Shown: positions 56,151 to 64,000 of the stretch, piece after piece
Layout: each line of letters starts with the position of its first letter
Numbering within the stretch: the stretch's first letter is position 1
From: Cristatella mucedo
Taxonomy: Eukaryota; Bryozoa; Phylactolaemata; Cristatellidae
NCBI GenBank assembly: GCA_009760855.2
Contig: WPIO01000004.1
Span: 812,501-876,500, forward strand
Length of the DNA: 64,000 nucleotides
Direction: 5' to 3'
Made by a program: the position numbers and the translations under genes
The notes under the pieces: generated by a model
Seen by the model: only the letters and a program-made list of their open reading frames with translations
What the model was told of the DNA's origin: nothing
Database searches by the model: none

Positions 56151-56507
56151 TGCAAGACTTGTAATCCTCTGCGATTAGGACATGAATCTTAAGGTGAAGT
56201 CGCTCGCTGTCTCATTGAATGTAGACATTGAGGTGCTGCACGTAATTAAGGGAGATTAGTCTGAGTGGTGTTGTTATTGACGAAAAGGGGTCTAGAGCGA
56301 ATGCGGCAACCGTAGCAACCGTGGACTCTCCAATCTTGTTTATCTTGCTGACAAACACACAATAGAAGCGATCAGTTAGATCAGCACAAGGATCAATAGG
56401 TACTCAGATAATCTGGAGCGATCTGGAAGGTGTTTGATGGAAGTCAGCATATTTATATTTACCATATACAATGCCATCGTATCGTAATTGAAGCTCGACG
56501 AAGTCTA

Positions 56508-57427
56508 TTCAGAGATTGGAAAGGCTTACTCTCAAAATTGGCTCTGCCAGCATATCTTCAGTTGAATCAGCTCGAAGTCTAGGTGTCATATCCCAAAGCG
56601 ACCTCTCGTTAGACGACCATATCAGCTCCACAGTCAAATCTGCCTATTTTCAGCTTTTTAACATTGCTAAAATTTGGGCTTGTTTAGATAAGGATACCAC
56701 GTCCAAGTTGGTCCATGCATTCATGACATCCCGTCTCGACTTCTGCAAATCACTGCTTACTGGCCTACCAGCATGTGCGTTCAGGCGATTGCAGCTGGTG
56801 CAAAACTCTGCAGCTAGGCTTGTCTGTCGTGAGCGTCGCGGTTGCCACATTACTCCACTTCTCGCCGACCTGCACTGGCTACCAGTCAAGCAACGAATTG
56901 ACTTCAAGGTTTTGTCGCTCACTTTTAGGTCCCTTCATTCTATGGCTCCAGCCTATCTCTCCGACATACTCCCCCATCAGGCCAAGCATCGTACCACCCG
57001 CTTTTCGGAATCCAACAGTATACAAATACCTCGTACAAGCCTTAAATCCTTTGGAGACCGTGCAATTAGTTCGTATGCTCCCAAAGCCTGGAACTCCCTC
57101 CCGACCTGCGTCAGAACATCCCCTGACCTGACCACATTTAAAAGAACTTAAAAACACACCTATTTAGGACAGCATTTAGTGGGTCCCTGTGATTCGTCCT
57201 TGATGTGCTTATGCGTGCTGACACTGTGCATGCTGCCACTAACCACATTTGCATGCTGACCGTGTGCATGTCGCCCCTAACCATATTATTCATTTTGTTT
57301 GTTTTTCAAACATGATTTTACTTACCATTCAATTGCATTTCACTTCGCAGCAAATGTAAAGCACCTAGAAAGAGATTAAGTTCTCTGAGGGCGCTTTATC
57401 AAGTGCATTAATATTATTATTATTATT
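56508..57427 (+). mobile_element. LINE-A copy, well preserved
   Basis: It is truncated just after RT ('[20 protein letters not shown]'). A 211-codon frame (56516-57151) runs almost to the end of the ORF, where one base is lost at 'FKRT'. The 3' UTR, the stem-loop and an (ATT)n tail (57408-57427) follow. It is very close to the 11292 copy. Confidence 0.93.
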
Positions 57428-59078
57428 ACATTTGCTAAGAAAAAATGGTATAAAGCAAATTATCTATAACCCAATCACCTCAAAGCCTAGCTGCTTCCAC
57501 TAATCGCGATCGGACTTACAATGGTCCTCCTATGCCTGTAGCGGAGCAGTCAATTCTGATCTTTTGTATGCTTTCTCAAGCTTGGGCTAATTAATCTAAC
57601 CAGCTAGTTCCTTGTCTGAGGTAAACCCTGTGCCATGTGGGCGAAGGCACACTTTGTGCTTATTCAGAGGTTCCCAATTTGTAAGCATGTGAGGTAGTGT
57701 CGTGCTATGGCATTCTACCCGTGACGACATATCGAAAAGGAGTTGAATAGTGGAGGCGACGAAGGCATCTTCGCGAGGACAGCACTATGTCAGGGATCTT
57801 AAAGTTTCAAAATACACGGACGGTTTGGAAGTAGAGGAAGGTGCACACGTCAGACTTAATGATGTGTCACATGGTCAGATGAGCAGAACGTGGTCATAAT
57901 AGGAATGATAGCATAAACATAATAGAACGCTATTTGATCGAGCGTGTGAACCTTTAAGTGAATCATGTCACACGCGTAAGCCTCCGGAGAAAATGAATCG
58001 TTCGGCGCACTAGATTTACCACGCTAAGTGTCAGTTAGGTTGTAGAAAATAATGGTCAAAAAATCTATACCCAAGACTGATCGATTTCTTGAGCAAATAG
58101 TCCAAGTGAGATCAGAGAAATGTAACACTGTAGCCAATGCAATAACTGATTGCGCCATAATGCAATGCAAAATAATGCATCTCTTCCTGGGCGTCCAGAA
58201 ATCCGAAAATATTTGGCAGGTAGGAATAGCCCTGTAGATGTTTATTAGCTCACTTGAAGCCTAAGTAGCTGCCGGAAATTGCAAAGACGAATGCAATAAA
58301 TATCGCAATCGGTTCATGTTATTTTCTAGACGCTGAGCTCCTCAACAATAGGTGAGTTAACTGTGCCAACATGGCTTAACGTGTAGCTCCAGTTGCATTT
58401 AGACGTAGGAACTATGAATGCAAGTTGGTGGATGTGTTTCCTCAGTAACATATGAAGAACAGTGTGGTTATAAATGCGCTGCAAATTTAGCTTCTAACGT
58501 GCTTATTTTTGTGAAATTATGATATTATTCATGAAGCTATCTTATGCATAGTTATTCTGTGGCAGACGAGATTTCTTTAGATGCGCTGGAATTAGAGGCC
58601 AAGTTTGGGTTTATTTCAGGCTACGCTCTTGATCAATTTCACTATGAAAAGCTGACGTAGATTCTAGAGAACGCATTCTCGTTTCGCATGTTTAAGCTTA
58701 TTTGGACTTCTAGAAGTTTCATGCATTACGTATACACATCTGTAAGAGGCCTTAATGAGACTGGACTTGATAAAATTTAGCAGCAGCCTTAACAAAAATA
58801 CTAAAGCTAAAATCAAAACTGAGTGCGGAGAAGTTTTTTGCATGTAGAATATATGCCTATGGACTAATCAAGTTCAATTTGAATCTGGTTTCTGAAGCAT
58901 TCGGACTCTTTTTCACCCAATATGTAATAGCAGAGGACAGCGGAGGCCAGATTTGTGAAAAAAATCCACCCCCCCCCCGACTGCGTTTAAAACCTAGACT
59001 GCCAAATGCCATTCGAACCAATTTTATAATTAACTCTCCAGCTGTGTGCAAAAACCATAAACAATTCTTTTGGGCATC

Positions 59079-59079
<1 letters not shown>
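57428..59079. other. No recognisable gene
   Basis: AT-rich sequence. A run of 10 C lies at 58969-58978. Confidence 0.5.
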
Positions 59080-59154
<75 letters not shown>

Positions 59155-59158
59155 GTGT
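59080..59158. repeat. Compound (TA)n(GT)n microsatellite
   Basis: About 10 AT units followed by about 29 GT units. Confidence 0.98.
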
Positions 59159-59274
59159 AAGCAAAGCCATTTCATCACTTAAAAGCGTCTAGCGTTCTTA
59201 AGTAAAATAGCTGAAAGCGATGTATTCGAAATTCCGGATCCCAATAAAAATACTGAAAACACATTGTATTAAGC

Positions 59275-59430
59275 ACCGTCAGAGAACTCAAAAGAGCCAA
59301 AGAGTATAAGGCCTAAAAGTGAGTAAAAAAAACCTTGAAGTCGATTCATTGTTTGACTGTTAGCCAGTGCAGGTTGGCGAGAAGTATTGTGATTTGGCCA
59401 TGCGATGCTCAGGACAGAAAATATAATGAA
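59275..59430 (-). mobile_element. LINE-A fragment with internal deletion
   Basis: The 3' end ('gcaccgtcagagaactca') is joined directly to the '[11 protein letters not shown]' and 'HWLPVKQRIDFK' region, with the ORF end and 3' UTR missing. It is old. Confidence 0.7.
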
Positions 59431-59611
59431 TAAAAGGTCCCATCGGTTATGAAATCGTAAATGAGTTTACGTCTAGCAGTACGCTGGGCTAAATATAGCA
59501 ATTAAAATGAGTCACACATAGAGGTATATAAACTTTCCCAAATGCTTACGCTTTTGCAACTTCGTTAGTGCGGTCTTTTAAAATGACTAACCATAATGTG
59601 TAATTAAGGTA

Positions 59612-60071
59612 ACACTTGAAAAAGTTAGTAGGAGTCAATGAGTATTACTGTTGCGACTTTTATCAGTTTATTTTATCATTGGAGACTGAGCCTCTTGGGT
59701 GCACCTAGTGTAGCCACGTGATTTCAGCTTTCGTTAAACAAAAATAAGAGAGGATGAAACTTATCTGAGTCGTAAGGGTGGTTGACGAAATGAGTACCAC
59801 ATGTATGTGGTGGTTCAGGACGGCTGGAATGAATGTGCGGTTATCGGCAGATGAAGACATGTCGTTAAGCTAGAAATTGTTTGTCTAAAATTAGGAAACT
59901 AAATGCTTAACGTAAAACTGACAAATTTAAAATTAGTGTGATAGCTTCAGCCAGCAACAAAGTAAAAGCACAATAATTGAACTGATACTTTAGTGCCCAC
60001 GGTTGTTAAGAAGACATGATGTGGTTGAAAGCGGTGTGGATTCTTAGCTAGGCATGAAACACCCATGTCAG
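59612..60071. repeat. Repeated block U, copy 1
   Basis: It starts 'acacttgaaaaagt' and ends 'cccatgtcag'. It aligns with 60670-61010, with about 100 extra bases in this copy (near 59700-59810). It abuts the R2-like fragment A exactly at 60072. It could be the 3' UTR of that element or a separate repeat. Confidence 0.75.
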
Positions 60072-60664
60072 TCGAGCCTGCTACACGGACCTCCCGGTTT
60101 AGGAACACGGACCACACGGCTTCCGACACGGTAATGGCGTCGGAGACATAGTGCTCTTTAAAGCCGTCCTCTCCGAGCGTGGGATGCCGAGTTCGGCTAG
60201 GCAAGCGTCATTGTCTGGCAACCAGCTGCTGAGAGCCCCGACCACGAAGGGCCTTACCACTGCCGACCGATAGCCAGCGGTCATGAAAGATCAGGTAATG
60301 GCTGAATATTTATCGGACTTGTTACGGGCCTGCCACAATCAAAGCATCCTCGCTGCTGTTGAATGGCACCACCACATCCACAATTAATAAATCAGTGCCG
60401 TTGTTAGTGACCAGGTCCGGTTTGAGAGCCAGATCATTGGCTAGTAGGACGGCAAGGCCTGCCGACATGTAGCTGAGCAAGGTGACCGGAAGAGCTCCGA
60501 TTAGGCGGCGCAGAATCAGGTTGTGTCGGCCGTTATTGCATGCAGCATCGGCCGGCACTAGCTCAGCGCGTGGCAAACGGTTTCTGCCTCCGTGCGGCAT
60601 AGGCGGCAGCTGGTAACCGTTACCGGGTATGCCCAACTCCTGGCAGCAGCCACTGGCAGCACAT
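60072..60664 (-). pseudogene. R2-type LINE remnant A (restriction-like endonuclease)
   Basis: On the minus strand a cysteine-histidine motif (CRLC ... CHVLS-x-C type) is followed, after a frame break, by 'RHNLILRRL'. The endonuclease core comes next: 'KPDLVTNNGTDLLIVDVVVP', the PD ... D motif of R2-type restriction-like endonucleases. The end is 'GYRSAVVRPFVVGALSSW', which is also typical (GY-x-x-x-V-x-PFVVGALG-x-W). It is the C-terminal part only, without RT. R2-type LINEs insert at specific sites, often in rRNA or other repeated genes. Here it is a dead fragment at an unrelated place. Confidence 0.75.
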
Positions 60665-60669
60665 GGGTA

Positions 60670-61010
60670 TCACTTGAAAAAGTCAGTAGGATTCAATGAG
60701 TATTACTTTTGGGACTTCAATCGGTTTATTTTAATTTGGAGACTGAGCCACTTGGGCGAACCAGGAATGAATGTGCGGTTATCGTAAAATGTAGACATTT
60801 CGTTAAGTTAGAAATTGTTCACTTAAACTTAGTTAACTGAATTTTAACGTAAAACTGACATAAGTTTAAAATTAGCGTGAAGGCTTCAGCCAGCAACAAA
60901 ATAAAAGCACAAGAATTGAACTGCTACTTTAGTGCCCACGGTTATTAAGAGGACACGATGTGGTTGAAAGCGGTATGGATTCGTAACTAGGCGTGAAACA
61001 CCTATGTCAG
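60670..61010. repeat. Repeated block U, copy 2
   Basis: It ends 'cctatgtcag' at the same point as copy 1, but is followed by unrelated sequence instead of R2-type sequence. It immediately follows the 5'-side end of fragment A. Confidence 0.75.
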
Positions 61011-61233
61011 AGTTGACTTTGTCTGTCGGAGCAATTATTCTATTCGTCAGAGCAATGATTTCTATTTGCGAATTTGCAGCCATAACCATCACCACCTGCT
61101 CATTATAGCAAGCGTTTTCGGTAGTCTCACAAAAAACGATGGCAGTGGTTCAGCCAAGACAAAAGCAGAGAGCTGTTTAGATTCATTGCTGCCAATTGTG
61201 GTAAAATGTTCATAAACTTAGACAAGGATACAA

Positions 61234-61385
61234 TTATTTTGTATAGCGCTTTAAGAAAATAAAACTCTATATTGGCGTGTAAAATTTGTCACGTCGCTTC
61301 AGCCGGCGACCTTGATCATTTAATACGGTTACAGTTATCTTGGTCGAGGCTAGTTAATTAACCACTGACGAAGTCAAGCTAGCTC
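61234..61385 (-). mobile_element. tRNA-derived SINE, degraded copy
   Basis: It lines up with 28198-28338: a head with 'gtggttaattaactagcctcg' against 'gcggttaaggtgctcgcccc', then 'gaccaag'. The tail has 'agcgct' and a remnant of the stem-loop. Box B is no longer clear. Confidence 0.6.
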
Positions 61386-61764
61386 CCTTGATTTGAAATG
61401 ATAGACAGCAGTGAATGAAGTCTGCATTATGACGTTCACATTATTTGCAGTTAGAAAAATAGAATCTCATGCCTGAGCACATAGCTCGGTCGCATCACAC
61501 CATCACAACTCCGAAGGGCAAAGTATCTTAGCCCCCCTTTAGGCTAGTAGTACCCCTTGAGTAGGAGGTTGCTTTTATTACGATTCGATTTCAGGAAATA
61601 TGCATACATCAATAATAAAATGTAGTCAGTGCAAGAACTACAGTACACTCTGCAATTTTTAACTGCGAAAATAGCTATATATATATTTATGTTAATTAAT
61701 CATAGAGAAAAAGATATTTAACTAGTATAAATACATGAGCCGGCGGTGCCCTGTCCAGCCGGGG

Positions 61765-62342
61765 TCGAGCCTGCTACTCAGGAACAGGGACCACACGGCT
61801 TCCCACGCAGTAATGGCGTCGGAGACACAGTGCTTTTTAAAGCCATCCTCTCCGAGCGTGGGATGCCGAGTTCGGCTAGGCAAGCTTCATTGTCTGGCCA
61901 CCAGCTGCTGAGAGCCCCGACCACAAAGGGCCTTACCACTGCCGACCGGTAGCCAGCGGTCATGAAAGATCGGGTAATGTCAGAATATTTATCGAACATG
62001 TTCCAGGCCACCACTATCAGAGCATCCTCACTGCTGTCGAATGGCACCACCACATCCACAATTAATAAATCAGTGCCGTTGTTAATGATAGGGTCCCGCT
62101 TGAGAGCCGGACCACTGGCTAGTAGGACGGCAAGGCCTGCCGACATGTAGTTGAGCAAGGTGACCGGAAGAGCTCCAATAAGGCGGCGCAGAATCAAGTT
62201 GTGTCGGCCGTTATTGCATGCAGCATCGGCCGGCACTAGCTCAGCACGTGGCAAACGGTTTCTGCCTCCGTGCGGCATAGGCGGCAGCTGGTAACCGTTA
62301 CCGGGTATGCCCGACTCCTGGCAGCAGCCACTGGCAACACAT
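61765..62342 (-). pseudogene. R2-type LINE remnant B (restriction-like endonuclease)
   Basis: It is about 90% identical by eye to fragment A over its whole length. Its endonuclease core reads 'NNGTDLLIVDVVVPFDSSED', but the preceding PD is lost (DPI in its place). It continues with 'VAWNMFDKYSDITRSF', which is missing from fragment A, and 'GYRSAVVRPFVVGALSSWWP'. The Cys-His motif lies at 62262-62300 with a stop inside and a frame break before 'RHNLIL'. Fragment A and fragment B are in the same orientation, 1.1 kb apart. Confidence 0.75.
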
Positions 62343-62940
62343 CCAGGCGTGCTCGGTGCACGAACCGCTAAGCCCAAAACGACAGGCGAAGACCCGTGGT
62401 CAAGAAGAGACTGTGGGTGACGAATCTGTCCGTGACCAGGCAGCTGCTGATGCTGCCCTGTGTAGGCTTGGCCGCCGAAGCACATCCTTCCACGAACACG
62501 GCGAACTCTGGCAGCTTCACGATGACCACTCGTGGCATGACCCAGTGCACGATGCCGTCAGGGTTGGCGGACACAGCCAGCACTTCAGGGCTGGTCAGCG
62601 AGAGGCGACAGGAAACCCGCTTGAGGCACTTATGAGCGTCAAACCATAGCGAAATCGGGCCAACTCCGTTGCCAGGACCAAAGGCTTCTGGGCTCAGGTA
62701 TCGCGAACGCTCCTCATCAGACGATTGAGTGTCATCCAGGCTGGCGACTGCCTGGTGAAGCCCGGTCAAGTCTGTGACTGGTGACTTGACGGTCGCAGGC
62801 ATCGGGCAAGCACAGCATGCGACAGGCCTGTGAAGCTCGTTAGATGGCAGTGTCCGTCCCGAAGCAAATCGAGCCAAGCCTGCCCGTAGAGGCAACCGCA
62901 AAAGGAAAATACATTGATGCAAAGTTCGGCAGACCACATG
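62343..62940 (-). pseudogene. Probable upstream continuation of R2-type remnant B
   Basis: A 189-codon minus-strand frame (62368-62937) includes 'ISLWFDAHKCLKRVSCRLSL', resembling the segment after RT motif C in R2-type elements (GL-x-hNa-x-Kc). It joins fragment B without a gap. No catalytic RT motif is seen, so the call is tentative. Confidence 0.45.
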
Positions 62941-63069
62941 GGAAGCGACATAGCTTCATCTGAGCGATTTCGGCTTGCTGCAGAGCGACCGTAAGCACAA
63001 GCCGTGCCTGACAAAGGTTGTCGAGCCGTGGCTGGAGGAAAGTCCGCAAGGCGTAAAGCTTTTGCCAAC

Positions 63070-63071
63070 GT

Positions 63072-63141
<70 letters not shown>
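63070..63141. repeat. Compound (CA)n(TA)n microsatellite
   Basis: About 18 CA units followed by TA units with one interruption. Confidence 0.98.
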
Positions 63142-63142
<1 letters not shown>

Positions 63143-63465
63143 ATAAGCAGAGACATGATAGAGAACCCCTTGGGACCAAATAACATGTCCTACAGGCGTA
63201 ACTGGAATTTTTCCATGGAGAAATAACGGAACTTTTTGGAATTCCACGGATGACTGACCTACTGGATGAAACCTAGGGGCTACGTAGAATAACATGCATG
63301 CGATTGGACGAAAATGGTTTAACCCCACCAGTGCCTGTTCTGTAAGTCTTATTGGCCCTCTATTGATCAAGTAGAATATTGTTTTATGGACGTAGCCCAC
63401 TATTTTTGACTACGAAGAAACAAGTTATCCTTGCGCACGTGAAAGTCGGTTCAAATACTAAAATA

Positions 63466-63476
63466 CACACACACAC

Positions 63477-63513
<37 letters not shown>
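63466..63513. repeat. Compound (CA)n(TA)n microsatellite
   Basis: Short CA run, then about 15 TA units, followed by a 'tgtatg' degenerate run to 63570. Confidence 0.95.
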
Positions 63514-63516
<3 letters not shown>

Positions 63517-63570
63517 ATGTATGAATGTATGTACATGTATATGAGTGTACGTGTGAGTGTATGTTTGTAG

Positions 63571-64000
63571 CTATTTATTCCCATAATCTAGAACATAAAC
63601 TGTTAACTCGGCTTTTCGTTGGCGTTCACCTGAGAGTGGCTCAAACTGCAGCCATAATTTGACAGATACAGCAGTAGGTCTACAATGGATGTGATAAACG
63701 TAACGCGATTTAGTAATAAAGGTTAGTGGAGCTTGACTTAAGGTCGACTTTGTGAAAATCTAGATCAGAATTTTGAATTATGCGACTAGGATAAAAGGCG
63801 ATTGGAAAATTGAAAAAATTCTGAAATTCAGTATAGAACCCACATGTCTACTATTAATGTAAGCACCATTCCAGATCACTTTACGGAAGTCGTTGATCAA
63901 TATTGTCGACGAATACAAACTTTTGCTATCAATGGAAATAAGATGTACGAGAAAAATCTCGACTGCAAAGATTTTCTCTAGCATCTCGCTTAGTTTTGCC
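63571..64000. other. No recognisable gene
   Basis: AT-rich sequence up to the window edge. Confidence 0.5.

Noticed and set aside
62766-63570. Open frames rich in VCVC/YIYI
   Set aside because: These are translations of compound microsatellites.
1-64000. CRISPR array or bacterial operon
   Set aside because: No regularly spaced direct repeats with unique spacers occur, and the sequence is clearly eukaryotic.

Overview
This window is eukaryotic, most likely from an invertebrate animal with a repeat-rich genome. The signs are dispersed non-LTR retrotransposons, long dinucleotide microsatellites, a tRNA-derived SINE, a TATA-box first exon with a consensus splice donor, and the absence of any operon-like run of intact genes. 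The phylum cannot be fixed from the sequence alone. Almost none of the window is host coding sequence. The two host-gene candidates are a Pro/Ala-rich, GC-rich candidate terminal exon at 117-1100 (polyA signal at 1459) and a signal-peptide first exon at 17142-17304 on the minus strand.

The most striking object lies at about 29.1-42.2 kb. It is a decayed endogenous dsDNA virus of the Polinton/adintovirus type. Minus-strand genes include a packaging ATPase, a double-jelly-roll-type major capsid protein, several unrecognised virion-like genes, a YqaJ/alkaline-type exonuclease and a pX-like/phospholipase-A2-like virion protein. Plus-strand genes include a zinc-ribbon protein (DUF5679-like), an adenovirus-type cysteine protease and an unrecognised gene. 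Fiber-like genes with a recurrent NP-x-DAATK motif sit at both ends and point outwards. Stops and frameshifts break nearly every gene. No DNA polymerase B or integrase was seen. Later insertions cut the element: a solo LTR at 29282-30013 with AATT target duplications, a LINE that itself carries another LINE at 31.8-32.7 kb, and two further LINE copies at 40.8-41.8 and 42.2-43.4 kb.

The rest of the window is a retrotransposon graveyard. A CR1/L2-clade LINE family (called LINE-A here) has about 16 pieces, the best being a 421-codon open reverse transcriptase fragment at 11292-12557. A second family (LINE-B) has about seven pieces. Both end in a short stem-loop followed by a simple repeat. A tRNA-derived SINE (28198-28338 and 61234-61385) carries the same stem-loop, so it probably uses the LINE-A machinery. 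At 60-63 kb there are two remnants of an R2-type LINE with a restriction-like endonuclease, arranged with a separate repeated block. At 5988-7747 a short LTR-like element has 116-118 bp direct terminal repeats and a gag-like reading frame.

Long stretches, notably 44.5-50.4, 52-54.2 and 57.4-59 kb, show nothing I can name.
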